Positions 8,304-17,636 are shown, counted from the stretch's first letter. The stretch is DNA of 64,000 nucleotides from Hafnia psychrotolerans (GCF_014639435.1 NZ_BMFZ01000007.1:100777-164776), one strand, 5' to 3'. Notes: generated from the letters alone by a model not told the origin. Program-made: numbers and translations.

Positions 8304-10367
8304 ATGACGCGCACAGGTAAAGTGGTTAGTTGGGTGGTTGGCATCACGGTGAGTTTGCTGATTGCTGCCATTATTTTCATCGCGCTGTTCGACTGGAACC
8401 GCCTGAAACCGACTATTAATCAGAAAGTATCCACCGAATTAAACCGTCCCTTTGCCATACGTGGCAATCTGGGCGTTGATTGGTCACGCCAGAAAGATGA
8501 AGCGGGCTGGCGCGCATGGCTGCCGTGGCCGCACATTCATGCAGAAGACATCGTGTTAGGCAACCCGCAAGATGTACCGGGCGACAAAAAAGAGGCGCAG
8601 ATGGTCACGTTGGCCCGCGTGGACGCAAGTATCTCGCCGCTGGCGTTATTGCATAAAGAGGTGCTGATATCGCGCATCTGGCTGAAACAACCCAATGCAT
8701 CACTCATTCGTCTGGCTAATGGTAAGAACAACTGGACTTTCAATCTGGCAAACAGTGACACCAACGATCAGACGCAGTCAGCCTCGACCTGGTCATTTAC
8801 CTTCGACGATATTGTGTTCGACCGTGGCCAAATTGACTATCAAGACGCGCTGCTGAAAGCTGATTTCCGCGCGGAGATTGACCCGCTGGGTAAACCTTTA
8901 CCCTTTACCGAAGTGATCGGGGATAAAAGCGCTAAGCAAAGCGCGGATAAAAGTAAAACGCAGGACTACATTTTCGGTTGGAAAGTGGACGGAAAATACA
9001 ACGGTGAACCGCTCTCTGGTAGCGGTAAAATAGGCGGCATGTTAGCGCTGAAAGACCCGAACTCCCCCTTCCCGTTGCAGGCTGACGTGCGTTCCGGTAA
9101 AACCCGCGTGGTGGTAGCTGGCACCTTGACCGACCCAATGCACCTCGGCGGTCTGGATTTACGCCTCAAATTCTCCGGACAGACGCTGTCTGATCTCTAC
9201 GGCCTGACCGGTGTGCTGCTGCCGCAAACTCCGCCGTATTCCACCGACGGCCACTTGAGCGCTACCTTGCATGATAAAGACGGCGCAGTGTACCGCTATC
9301 AAAACTTCAACGGCCAGATTGGCGACAGCGACATTCATGGTTCATTGACCTATAGCGCCAGTAAACCACGGCCAAGCTTGGTCGGCGATATTGAGTCAAA
9401 ACAGTTGCGTTTCTCCGATCTTGCGCCACTTATCGGTGCCGATTCCAACCAGGAAAAAGCCAAACGCGGCGAGAAAACACGCCAGCCATCCGATAAAATC
9501 TTGCCGGTTGAGAAATTTGACACCAAGAACTGGGGCGTGATGGATGCCGATGTGAAATTCAGTGCTAAACGGATTGAGCACGGAAAATCCCTGCCAATAA
9601 GCAATTTGAGCACCCACTTAAAACTCAATAACGGCGTGATCCTGATGGACCCGTTGCGCTTTGGCGTGGCAGGCGGCAACCTTAATTCGACCGTACGGCT
9701 TGAAGGGAATAAATCCCCAATGCAGGGCCGTGTTGATATGCACGCTCGTGGCCTGAAGCTGAAACAGTTGCTGCCAAGTGTCGAGTCGATGGAGCGCAGC
9801 CTGGGAGATTTAAACGGTGACGCCACGCTGTCTGGTACCGGTAATTCGGTTGCTGAACTGCTCGGCAGTAGCAGCGGTGACATGAAGTTGCTGATTAATG
9901 ACGGCGTTATTAGCCGCGGGCTGATGGAAATTCTCGGCCTTAATGTCGGTAACTATGTGGTTGGCAAACTATTTGGCGATGACGAAGTGGCGATCAACTG
10001 TGCGGCGGCCAATGTTAATGTCAAAAACGGTTTGGTATCACCAAGACTGTTTGTGTTCGACACCGAGAACGCGGTGATCAATATCAGCGGTACGACCAAT
10101 ATGGCGACCGAACGGCTGGATTTAACCATTGATCCTGAGAGCAAAGGTGTGCGTATTCTGACATTGCGTTCGCCACTGTACGTGCGGGGTACTTATAAAA
10201 ACCCGGACGCCGGAGTGAAGCCTGGGCCACTCATTGCCCGAGGTGCTGCCGCCATTGCGCTCGGTGCCGTTGTGGCACCCGCCGCTGCACTGTTGGCGCT
10301 GATTTCCCCCAGTGATAATGAAAAAAATCAGTGCGGCCCGATTTTGCAGAAGATGAAGCAGAAGTAG
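8304..10367 (+). CDS. yhjG: AsmA-family protein YhjG
   Basis: A 687-residue envelope protein, very close in length to E. coli YhjG (686). One N-terminal TM segment (about residues 9-32) anchors it in the inner membrane. The long periplasmic part is beta-rich, as in the AsmA/TamB/YhdP group now linked with phospholipid transport between membranes. The C-terminal part is the conserved AsmA domain with the NISGTTNMATERLDLTI stretch. ATG 8304 follows AGGGATAGG and gives the family N-terminus. Its place next to pdeH is conserved with E. coli. Confidence 0.92.
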   Translation: MTRTGKVVSWVVGITVSLLIAAIIFIALFDWNRLKPTINQKVSTELNRPFAIRGNLGVDWSRQKDEAGWRAWLPWPHIHAEDIVLGNPQDVPGDKKEAQMVTLARVDASISPLALLHKEVLISRIWLKQPNASLIRLANGKNNWTFNLANSDTNDQTQSASTWSFTFDDIVFDRGQIDYQDALLKADFRAEIDPLGKPLPFTEVIGDKSAKQSADKSKTQDYIFGWKVDGKYNGEPLSGSGKIGGMLALKDPNSPFPLQADVRSGKTRVVVAGTLTDPMHLGGLDLRLKFSGQTLSDLYGLTGVLLPQTPPYSTDGHLSATLHDKDGAVYRYQNFNGQIGDSDIHGSLTYSASKPRPSLVGDIESKQLRFSDLAPLIGADSNQEKAKRGEKTRQPSDKILPVEKFDTKNWGVMDADVKFSAKRIEHGKSLPISNLSTHLKLNNGVILMDPLRFGVAGGNLNSTVRLEGNKSPMQGRVDMHARGLKLKQLLPSVESMERSLGDLNGDATLSGTGNSVAELLGSSSGDMKLLINDGVISRGLMEILGLNVGNYVVGKLFGDDEVAINCAAANVNVKNGLVSPRLFVFDTENAVINISGTTNMATERLDLTIDPESKGVRILTLRSPLYVRGTYKNPDAGVKPGPLIARGAAAIALGAVVAPAAALLALISPSDNEKNQCGPILQKMKQK

Positions 10368-10390
10368 TTTCATGGCATCAGCCGTATTTT

Positions 10391-10422
10391 TAGCGCCTCT
10401 GCCTGAAAAGGGGAGGCGCTAC
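10391..10422. repeat. Hairpin between yhjG and cdh
   Basis: AGCGCCTC and GAGGCGCT form an 8-bp stem in the convergent space. There is no U-run on the proper side for either strand, so it is a weak terminator candidate at best. Confidence 0.5.
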
Positions 10423-10432
10423 TCTGAGTGTG

Positions 10433-11203
10433 TTACTTTGGTACCGGATCCAGTACCGCACAGTTGTGGTCCTGGATCTCTTCGGTGGAGGCGTTATTGA
10501 GCTTCAGCAGGTTGCGCTCACTGGCCAGCAGCAGGAAATGGCCTCCCGACAGGCTCACCATCGCCATACCGAAATGCCCCATTTTCTCCTGTGCCTGCGG
10601 AACACCTTCTGCCAACAGGCGGAAAGCCCCTTTCTGATTCAACTCTTCTGGGTCTACTTTTCGCGCCAGATAAGTGTGGCCTACCAGTTGATCCGGTAAC
10701 GCCTGCCAGCGGTAACCCACTTGCCCTGCATCTTTCGCCAGCGTCTCTTTCACCGCCGGCAACAGGCAGGAAATGTGAATATGCAGTTGATTCTGCGAAC
10801 GCCCATACTGTGAGTTAATCGCCAGCGATACGTTGCTGTCATCGATCGCTTTGCCGTATTTATCCGCCATATAGTGCCGCGCGTCCCAGGCCTGGCTAAA
10901 GTAATTGGGTGTGCTCTCTTCAAGCAACGCCGGGCTTTCCATACCGGTGATTTTCGCGGTGGGCATCAGCAAATACTGCAAAGGTCCGTTGATATCCTTG
11001 AGGACCACAAAACCTTGTTTTTCATCCACCTGAGCACAGGGCGCAGGCTGGCCGCTGGCGCGCTGATTGGGCACGCACTTCTGGCTGATAATATTCCATA
11101 AGGCATTGGGATTGGATTTATGCGGCAGTAGGAACCACAGGGCGGCGGCGATCACCCCCACCAATATGACCAGCGGTATAAGCAGTCGGCGTGAGAAGCG
11201 CAT
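10433..11203 (-). CDS. cdh: CDP-diacylglycerol diphosphatase
   Basis: Hydrolyses CDP-diacylglycerol to CMP and phosphatidate. It has 256 residues (E. coli Cdh has 251). An N-terminal TM or uncleaved signal segment (about 7-27) places the catalytic part in the periplasm. The HIT-superfamily motif HIHIS lies near residues 141-145, and other conserved blocks are GPLQYLLMPT and EEIQDH near the C-terminus. In E. coli cdh lies elsewhere in the genome, so its place between yhjG and yhjE is a lineage difference. It follows yhjE in the same direction, with a GC-rich hairpin in the 52-base gap. Confidence 0.93.
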   Translation of the reverse strand: MRFSRRLLIPLVILVGVIAAALWFLLPHKSNPNALWNIISQKCVPNQRASGQPAPCAQVDEKQGFVVLKDINGPLQYLLMPTAKITGMESPALLEESTPNYFSQAWDARHYMADKYGKAIDDSNVSLAINSQYGRSQNQLHIHISCLLPAVKETLAKDAGQVGYRWQALPDQLVGHTYLARKVDPEELNQKGAFRLLAEGVPQAQEKMGHFGMAMVSLSGGHFLLLASERNLLKLNNASTEEIQDHNCAVLDPVPK

Positions 11204-11221
11204 GGAATGTCCTTTGAGAAA

Positions 11222-11243
11222 CGTGACGCAGCAGCCGCTGCGT
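11222..11243. repeat. Hairpin between yhjE and cdh
   Basis: TGACGCAGC and GCTGCGTCA form a 9-bp perfect stem with a 4-base loop and no U-run. It may modulate read-through from yhjE into cdh. Confidence 0.5.
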
Positions 11244-11255
11244 CAGCGTGGCCAA

Positions 11256-12578
11256 TTAAAGTGACTGATCGCGGGTCTCTTTGATTAATAGCAGTGCAAT
11301 AAGCGTCAGCAATGCCATTGATGCCAGATAGACGCCGACATAAAACAGCCCGTAATGGGTTGCCAGCCAGGTAGCGATATAAGGCGCAACGGACGCACCG
11401 AGTATTGATGCCACATTATAGGAGAAAGACGCGCCGGTGTAGCGCACTTCCGTTGGGAACAGTTCCGGCAGTAGCGCGCCCATAGGACCAAAAGTCAGCC
11501 CCATCACGACAAAACCGCACAGCAGAAAGAGCATCACCAGCGCCTGAGAACCGGAACCCAGTAGGGTCGGGAACAGCAGGGCGAAGACAATCATCAACAG
11601 CGTAATGCAAATCATGGTCTTGCGACGGCCAAACGCATCCGCGAGCTGACCGGCAATCGGCACCATAACCCCAAATCCGACCACGCCAATCATCAGCATT
11701 AGCAGGAAATCATTACGAGTAATACCGAGGCCCAGCGGTTTTGGCATGGTGCCATAACCTAGCGAATAGACGGTCATGATGTAAAACAGCGTATAGGTGG
11801 CGACCATGATAAACGTGCCGAGGACGGTGGCTTTCAGATGCTTACTGAATAATGTACTGATCGGTACGCGCACCTGCTTACCCGCTTTGGCAATTTTGGC
11901 AAACACCGGTGTTTCATGCAGCGACACGCGCACATACAGGCCAACCAGTACCAGCACAGCCGAGAGGATAAAGGGTACCCGCCAGCCCCAGGCAATGAAC
12001 TGTTCTTCGGTCAGTAGCCAGGACAGCAACAGGAACATACCGTTGGCGAAGAAGAAGCCGATCGGCGCACCCAACTGCGGGAAGGAACCATACAGCGCAC
12101 GCTTTTTGGGTGGCGCATTCTCAGTAGCAAGCAAGGCTGCACCGCCCCATTCGCCGCCCAGACCTAAACCCTGACCAAAACGTGCCAGCGCGAGTAGCAG
12201 CGGTGCGAACACGCCAATGGTGGCGTAGGTGGGTAAGAAGCCGATCACTACGGTGGAAATCCCCATGGTCAGCAGCGAAGCCACCAGTGTCACTTTGCGG
12301 CCCACGCGGTCACCAAAGTGACCGAACAGCGCGGAGCCAATCGGACGCGCAATAAATGCGATGGCGAAGGTCGCCAGCGATTGCAGTGTGGCGGCGGCCG
12401 GATCACCTTGCGGGAAGAAAATGTGTGGGAAAACAATCACCGCAGCGGTGGCGTAAATATAAAAATCGAAGAATTCAATGGCCGTACCGATGAGCGATGC
12501 AACGATGACTTTGCCACGGGAGTTCTGACTCACCAAATTCGCGTCAGCTTCTAATTCTGGAGTGATGGTGGCTTGCAT
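11256..12578 (-). CDS. yhjE: MFS metabolite:H+ symporter YhjE
   Basis: Twelve-TM inner-membrane carrier of 440 residues, the same length as E. coli YhjE, in the metabolite:H+ symporter group with ShiA, ProP and KgtP. The signature GTAIEFFDFYIYA lies near the N-terminus, and the loop motif GHFGDRVGRK follows TM2. The motif LPELFPTEVRYTG near residue 370 is typical of the family. The substrate is unproven, perhaps an organic acid or osmolyte. It sits between yhjD and yhjG as in E. coli apart from the inserted cdh. Confidence 0.94.
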   Translation of the reverse strand: MQATITPELEADANLVSQNSRGKVIVASLIGTAIEFFDFYIYATAAVIVFPHIFFPQGDPAAATLQSLATFAIAFIARPIGSALFGHFGDRVGRKVTLVASLLTMGISTVVIGFLPTYATIGVFAPLLLALARFGQGLGLGGEWGGAALLATENAPPKKRALYGSFPQLGAPIGFFFANGMFLLLSWLLTEEQFIAWGWRVPFILSAVLVLVGLYVRVSLHETPVFAKIAKAGKQVRVPISTLFSKHLKATVLGTFIMVATYTLFYIMTVYSLGYGTMPKPLGLGITRNDFLLMLMIGVVGFGVMVPIAGQLADAFGRRKTMICITLLMIVFALLFPTLLGSGSQALVMLFLLCGFVVMGLTFGPMGALLPELFPTEVRYTGASFSYNVASILGASVAPYIATWLATHYGLFYVGVYLASMALLTLIALLLIKETRDQSL

Positions 12579-12958
12579 AAGTGTTTCTTATTTGTAATGG
12601 GTTAGAAGGAACTCATGTAAATAAATGTATAGCGAAAAGGCATCTTAAGCAGAGCTCGGGGGTATTACAACGCGATGAAATCGGGAAGTGAGGGCGCTTG
12701 CCGCCGGATCGGAGGATTGTTTTATCCTGGTGAGTTTTTGCCAATCATAACGTTGCCGAATAGCTTAAAAGCGGAGTAACTGACTGAGAAACCGCAAAAG
12801 AAAAGTATCGGTCTCAGTCAGTTACTCTGGTTTCCAGCACGACAGTGGTTCAGTCTTGGTGTTTATCACTATGTCATAGGGTGAATATCAGAACGAATGG
12901 CTGACATAGGGATTTCCTCTGGCGTAATAAGGATGTCCGGCCTGAATTCGCTGTCATT
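12579..12958. other. Gene-free stretch between yhjD and yhjE
   Basis: No credible coding sequence was seen. The stretch holds a long inverted repeat at 12774-12827 and presumably the yhjE promoter. Confidence 0.5.
12774..12827. repeat. Perfect 16-bp inverted repeat
   Basis: Arms 12774-12789 and 12812-12827 are exact reverse complements. The stem can extend inward by CCG/CGG across a 2-base bulge, giving nearly 20 bp. There is no flanking T-run. It could be a processed hairpin in the yhjD-yhjE transcript or a regulatory site. Confidence 0.65.
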
Positions 12959-13990
12959 TTACGATGCGCTCTCTTCCTTGCCCGCCGCCTTGGGTTGATG
13001 GTCGGGCATCGGTGGATCGTCCTTGTATTGTGCTGTGGCGATCCATGCCGCCACAAACAGCGTCAGGCGGGCGAAGAAGTAGAAGAATGCCATCAGGCCG
13101 ATGACCGAACCGAAGGCGGCACCGGAAGGCGAGGTAGCCAGCCGGGGCAAGGTCATGGTCATCACAAACTTAATCACCTCAAAGCCCATTGCCGCCAGCA
13201 ACGTACCGCGTAGCAGCGCTTTTTTGCGTGGCTTGTGACGCGGCAGCATCCAGAAAATCCATAGAAACAATAGGTAGTTTGCGGCAATCGAGATCACCAG
13301 CGTGACTAACGTCAGCACAGGGCGCAGCCATTCAATATCGCCGAGTCCTAGCGCGTCCACGATGGTTTTTTGCGCTGAACCGGCAATCGAGGTCAGCGAC
13401 AGCGTAATAATCAGTGCCAGCACCAGACCGATCAGCGAGATGAAATCACGGCCGTAGCGGCGGTAGATTTTTTCCTTGTCCTGCGGGGTTCGCTCCCATC
13501 GATCCCGAGACTGGGCGCGGATCGCTTCACGTAAATTGCCCATCCAGCTGAGACCGGAATAAAGCGCAATGAGCAAGCCGGACAAGCCCACGGTGGTTCG
13601 CTGCTGAATGGCGGTATTGACCGTACTTTTTAGCGTATTCGCCAAATTCGGATCGCTGATGCTGTTGACTATTTTGCCGACCAGTTCAGCCAGGAGATCT
13701 GGATTGGAAGCCAGCACAAAACCTGCTGCAGCAAATGAGACCATCAGTATGGGAATCAGCGATAGGAAGGAGAAGTAGGTGATGGCCGCACCGAATTGGC
13801 TACCGAGACGATCATTAAATCGTTCGGTGGTGCGTATCAGGTGTGCGACCCAGCCCCAGGCTTGTACTCGGGCCACCAGCTTTGAGGCGCGGGTGATATT
13901 TTTGTCCACTGTGGTATTTCCGGTTTTGATATTTATCAGCGATTTGGAATCTTCCTGTTGGGTCCGTTGGTTTTCTTTTGTGGTCGGCAT
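12959..13990 (-). CDS. yhjD: YihY/BrkB-family inner-membrane protein YhjD
   Basis: A 343-residue inner-membrane protein (E. coli YhjD has 337). It has about six TM segments after a hydrophilic N-terminus, and family motifs GAAITYFSFLSLIP and SGLSWMGNLREAIR. A mutation in E. coli yhjD lets cells survive with lipid IVA only, so a link with lipid A precursor or LPS transport is suspected; the normal role is not settled. It follows the LysR gene in the same direction and keeps the E. coli order yhjC-yhjD-yhjE. Confidence 0.93.
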   Translation of the reverse strand: MPTTKENQRTQQEDSKSLINIKTGNTTVDKNITRASKLVARVQAWGWVAHLIRTTERFNDRLGSQFGAAITYFSFLSLIPILMVSFAAAGFVLASNPDLLAELVGKIVNSISDPNLANTLKSTVNTAIQQRTTVGLSGLLIALYSGLSWMGNLREAIRAQSRDRWERTPQDKEKIYRRYGRDFISLIGLVLALIITLSLTSIAGSAQKTIVDALGLGDIEWLRPVLTLVTLVISIAANYLLFLWIFWMLPRHKPRKKALLRGTLLAAMGFEVIKFVMTMTLPRLATSPSGAAFGSVIGLMAFFYFFARLTLFVAAWIATAQYKDDPPMPDHQPKAAGKEESAS

Positions 13991-14127
13991 TAATCCACTG
14001 AGTCCTTAATGAAAAATTTTCTATGCCGTCAGTATAGCGTGCCAGACACCGTGCACAGGCTCCGGGCGCGCTGATTGCTCACGCACTGTACACTGCCACT
14101 ACCCGCTCAGGGTTCAGCCCGCGGTGT

Positions 14128-15027
14128 TCAGGCAATAAAATCATGGGCGATCTCCGTCATCCAGTCCATGAACACTTTGGCGCGGCGGGACAGATTAAGC
14201 CGGTGCGGGTAGACCAGTGATACCGGCATTGGTGGTGCGCAAAATTGCGGGAGAATCTTCACCAGCTTGCCGCACGCCAGCGCTTCGCGTACGCCGGGCA
14301 ACGGCACCTGAATAATGCCCAACCCCGCCATGCAGGCTGAGGAGTAGGTTTGGGTGCTGTTGACGGTCACTGCACCACCGGTTTTCACCACTTTCAGCAC
14401 ACCCTCTGCCAGATATTCAAAACCTGTTGCCCGGCCCCCAAGGACTTGCTCGTAATGCACCATGGCATGTTGAGTCAGTTGGTCCGGATGATCAGGCGTG
14501 CCGTAACGTTCCAGATAACCTGGGCTGGCACAGTTAACGATGCTGAATTCTCCCAGCGGACGGGCGATAAGCCCTGAATCTTTCAGCGTGCCAACGTGTA
14601 CCACGCAGTCAAAGCCTTCGCGCACCACGTCGACGGAGTGATCGGTACTGCTGAGTTCAATTTCAATCGCTGGATAACGGTTGAGAAACTCACTCAGCCG
14701 AGGCAAGACCAGATCACGAGCCATCGCAACCGACATATCTACGCGCAGACGCCCGCTCACGGTCGACGGGTGCGACTGAAACATCGATTCAAGTTCGTCC
14801 ATATTCGCCAGCAGATCCTTGCAGCGCGTGTAAAACACTTGGCCATCCTGGGTCAGTTGCACGCGTCGGGTTGAACGGTGCAGCAGACGTGCCGACATCC
14901 GCGTCTCCAACTGCTGCACCAACCGCGACACGCTGCCTTTCGGCATGCCCAGGCTCTCGGCCGCACGGGTAAAATTACTCAGCTCAGCGACTCGCATGAA
15001 CACCTGCATTGACTGAATTTTATCCAC
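14128..15027 (-). CDS. yhjC: LysR-family regulator (YhjC-like)
   Basis: Transcription factor of 299 residues. The N-terminal winged HTH has RAAESLGMPKGSVSRLVQQLE at about residues 20-40, followed by a LysR substrate domain. Its start MDKIQSMQVFMRVAEL and overall layout match E. coli YhjC, and it adjoins yhjD as there. It is divergent from an SDR gene with only about 125 bases between them, the classic layout for a LysR protein controlling its neighbour, so the SDR is its likely target. The effector is unknown. Confidence 0.85.
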   Translation of the reverse strand: MDKIQSMQVFMRVAELSNFTRAAESLGMPKGSVSRLVQQLETRMSARLLHRSTRRVQLTQDGQVFYTRCKDLLANMDELESMFQSHPSTVSGRLRVDMSVAMARDLVLPRLSEFLNRYPAIEIELSSTDHSVDVVREGFDCVVHVGTLKDSGLIARPLGEFSIVNCASPGYLERYGTPDHPDQLTQHAMVHYEQVLGGRATGFEYLAEGVLKVVKTGGAVTVNSTQTYSSACMAGLGIIQVPLPGVREALACGKLVKILPQFCAPPMPVSLVYPHRLNLSRRAKVFMDWMTEIAHDFIA

Positions 15028-15154
15028 TTTTTACCTGATTGTTGTTTTATTTGAGACAGTGAAACTCATTATGCATGCTTTATCATTACCATGTCGTCTA
15101 ATAGTCTGTATTTCGTACAGAGACAACTGACAACATTCACTGCGGAGTATGAAA

Positions 15155-15913
15155 ATGAGCAATACAATAGCAATAGTGACCGGTGGTAGCCGTGGATTAG
15201 GCAAAAATGCGGTTGAAAAGCTTGCCGCGCGGGGTATTGACGTGATTCTGACCTACAACAGTCAGGCCGATACCGCGCAGGCGGTCGTCGAATCGATAAA
15301 AGCCAAAGGCGGCAAGGCCGTCGCGCTGCAACTCAATACGGCAGAAAGCGGCGGTTTTGATGCATTCATCAGTGAAGTGAAAAAGCAGCTGGCGCAAGTC
15401 TGGCAACGCGAGTCATTTGACTTTCTGGTCAATAATGCTGGCGTGGGCAACCATGCACTGTTTAGCGACACCACCGAAGCACAGTTTGATTTGATGATGA
15501 ACATCCACCTGAAAGGCCCCTTCTTTTTGACCCAAAAACTGCTGCCATTGATCGCCGACGGCGGCCGTATTCTGAATATTTCCAGTGGGCTGACTCGCTT
15601 TGCCCTGCCGGGATCATCGGCGTACGCCATCATGAAAGGGGCGATAGAAGTACTGACCAAATATCAGGCTAGAGAGTTGGGGGCGCGGGGAATTGCCGTC
15701 AATGTGCTCGCACCGGGTGCCATTGAAACAGATTTCGGTGGCGGTATGGTGCGTGATAACGCGCAAGTGAATAAAATGGTGGCCGATAACACGGCGCTGG
15801 GGCGGGTTGGGCTGCCGGATGACATCGGCGATATGGTGGCATTAATGCTCAGTGATGAAGGGCGTTGGATGAATGCCCAGCGAGTGGAAGCGTCCGGCGG
15901 TATGTTTATCTAA
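15155..15913 (+). CDS. Short-chain dehydrogenase/reductase
   Basis: Cytoplasmic NAD(P)-dependent oxidoreductase of 252 residues. The glycine-rich cofactor motif TGGSRGLG lies near residues 10-17, NNAGVG near 90, catalytic Ser in ISSGL and YAIMK as the YxxxK pair near 155-160. Ending without a KDEL-like or membrane tail is normal for classical SDRs. ATG 15155 is preferred over ATG 15149 because GGAG (15144-15147) is at proper spacing from it. The substrate is unknown. It is divergent from the YhjC-like LysR gene. Confidence 0.88.
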   Translation: MSNTIAIVTGGSRGLGKNAVEKLAARGIDVILTYNSQADTAQAVVESIKAKGGKAVALQLNTAESGGFDAFISEVKKQLAQVWQRESFDFLVNNAGVGNHALFSDTTEAQFDLMMNIHLKGPFFLTQKLLPLIADGGRILNISSGLTRFALPGSSAYAIMKGAIEVLTKYQARELGARGIAVNVLAPGAIETDFGGGMVRDNAQVNKMVADNTALGRVGLPDDIGDMVALMLSDEGRWMNAQRVEASGGMFI

Positions 15914-15934
15914 TGGCCCGCCTGGACTACCTGA

Positions 15935-16681
15935 TCAGTCATCCTGAAAGCGTTTGGCTTTCTGATTCTGTTGCTTTTCCAGCTCGAAAATAGCCCGTTG
16001 CAGATCGCGTTCCTGCGCGGGCGATAAATAGGGAAACTTGAAGCTCAGCCTTTGCGAGGTGACGGTTTCACCTTTATTACTCACCGTTTTGCGATCCATG
16101 ACGCTGATAAACTCCAGATCCAGCCTGAACGAGCCAAACTCCGCCAGTTCCACCACCGTATCTTTGATCACCGCGCCAGACTCAATGCAAAGTGGCATCA
16201 CTTTATCCACATGCAGCCCCAGCCCGCCGAGCGAGATATCCTTCAGCTTAAACGTAAAGTCACTGGCGTCGGGGAATTTTCCGCTGCAAATATAAGTTGG
16301 CTGCAGAGGGATATTGACGCGGAAATACTCGCGGCGCTGAATAAACTTGAGCTCTGGCGGAATTTCGCAACTGAACGTTGGCAGATCTTGCCAGGTGATC
16401 TGATGAACTTGACCGGAGGTGAACTCTACTTTTGCCCCGGCAGGCTCTGCGACAAAGTTGAGCGTCTGTGCTTGTTTCGCCAACTGATTGTCGTAGTCTC
16501 CGCTGCCGAGATCAAACAGCAATTGGTTGGTATCGGGCAGGACGTCGAGGATTTTACTAATAAATTGTCCGCGCTCGTGTGCCACCATCACCAGCGTACC
16601 TTTCTTTTTCAGGTCTCGCAGAACGGCCAAGATCCCCAGCTTATTGCGTCGAATAAATTGCTCTTTAGATATTTCGCTCAC
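15935..16681 (-). CDS. ycgR: Flagellar brake protein YcgR (PilZ)
   Basis: Binds c-di-GMP and then slows the flagellar motor. It has 248 residues (E. coli 244). An N-terminal YcgR_N domain (about 1-110) is followed by a PilZ domain with the c-di-GMP motifs RREYFR (about 117-122) and DISLGGLG (about 150-157). Both arginines and the D/N-x-S-x-x-G element are intact, so ligand binding is expected. The gene is convergent with the SDR and has a sigma-28 promoter directly upstream. It lies only about 8 kb from pdeH, which controls the same pathway; in E. coli the two are far apart. Confidence 0.94.
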   Translation of the reverse strand: MSEISKEQFIRRNKLGILAVLRDLKKKGTLVMVAHERGQFISKILDVLPDTNQLLFDLGSGDYDNQLAKQAQTLNFVAEPAGAKVEFTSGQVHQITWQDLPTFSCEIPPELKFIQRREYFRVNIPLQPTYICSGKFPDASDFTFKLKDISLGGLGLHVDKVMPLCIESGAVIKDTVVELAEFGSFRLDLEFISVMDRKTVSNKGETVTSQRLSFKFPYLSPAQERDLQRAIFELEKQQNQKAKRFQDD

Positions 16682-16755
16682 CTGCCATACCTCATCAGTA
16701 TTTTATTATCTTGGTTATACAGAGCTTAATTTGACTTAAAAGAAGGACATAACGG

Positions 16756-16782
16756 TTATCGGCAACCCGCCACGAAGCTTGA
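16756..16782 (-). promoter_or_regulatory. Sigma-28 (FliA) promoter for ycgR
   Basis: Read on the minus strand, TCAAGCTT (-35; 6 of 8 to consensus) and GCCGATAA (-10; exact) are separated by 11 bases. It lies about 75 bases before the ycgR start. Confidence 0.85.
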
Positions 16783-16886
16783 TGTTTTTTTTACCAGAAT
16801 GCGACTTTTCATCACAATAGCCTCCACTCAGATCACGAGAAAATTCTATTGATGAACATACTGATTTTTCGGGGGAATGATTAACG

Positions 16887-17003
16887 ATGCCAATTCCCGC
16901 TTATATGTGGCTAAAAGATGATGGTGGTGCTGATATCAAAGGTTTTGTTGATGTAAAGGATCGGGAAGGGAGCAGGGTTTCATTGAATCATAATCTATCT
17001 TAA
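16887..17003 (+). pseudogene. Truncated hcp (type VI secretion) fragment
   Basis: A 38-codon frame after a strong GGGGGAA Shine-Dalgarno encodes the typical start of an enterobacterial Hcp protein: MPIPAYMWLKDDGGADIKG, followed by DVKDREGS and SLNHNL. Full Hcp proteins have about 160 residues. This copy has lost a few residues after REGS, then stops, and the rest of the gene is absent. The remnant suggests that an orphan hcp cassette once stood between ycgR and the cytochrome b561 gene. No other T6SS gene is in the window. Confidence 0.75.
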
Positions 17004-17045
17004 GGTATTCCCTTCTAAACAGCATTTTTATTGGTGAATTAACCT

Positions 17046-17636
17046 ATGCAAAAACACTCGGCTTTACCCACGTCACCTCTTCGTCATCGCTATGACGGCC
17101 TGACGATTGCCCTGCACTGGGCAACGGCGCTGATTGTCATCTTTATGTTTGCCAGCGCGCAAATCTGGGAGCGGCTGGAACATAGCACGCCGTTGCGCGA
17201 AGGGTTGCAATCGGTGCATATCTCGCTGGGTATTTTACTGGCGGTGATAATTATCGGGCGTTTGCTGTGGCGGTTATTCACTGTCAGCACCGGTCGCAGC
17301 AAACAGCAACCTATTGCCATGCCGACGCTGCTGAAAGCCGCTTCACACCTGACGCATCTGGTGCTTTATTTACTGCTGATAGCCCAGATTGTGCTCGGCT
17401 TTTTATTCCGCTGGTCACAGGCTGAGCCTTTCTATTTCTTCGGTTTATTCCCGATCCCTGACATCTTTGATTTCGACAGCATCATGACCAGCACCTTTGG
17501 TATGTTACACAACTACGTGGCCTGGGCGCTGATCATCGTGGCAGGTGTTCATGCTCTGGCCGCGTTGTTCCATCATTACGTGTTACGCGACGGCGTTTTG
17601 CGCCGCATGTGGCCGGGTAAGCCCGGCACGCACTGA
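17046..17636 (+). CDS. Cytochrome b561 family protein
   Basis: Inner-membrane di-haem b561 protein of 196 residues with four TM segments at roughly residues 22-42, 58-78, 99-120 and 155-178. Candidate haem ligands are His in LHWAT near residue 24, VHISLG near 56, and His in LLHNYVA and GVHALA in the last two helices. It probably moves electrons from the quinol pool, as E. coli CybB oxidises ubiquinol with superoxide. It could equally be the YodB/YceJ type, so no symbol is given. It stands alone. Confidence 0.85.
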   Translation: MQKHSALPTSPLRHRYDGLTIALHWATALIVIFMFASAQIWERLEHSTPLREGLQSVHISLGILLAVIIIGRLLWRLFTVSTGRSKQQPIAMPTLLKAASHLTHLVLYLLLIAQIVLGFLFRWSQAEPFYFFGLFPIPDIFDFDSIMTSTFGMLHNYVAWALIIVAGVHALAALFHHYVLRDGVLRRMWPGKPGTH

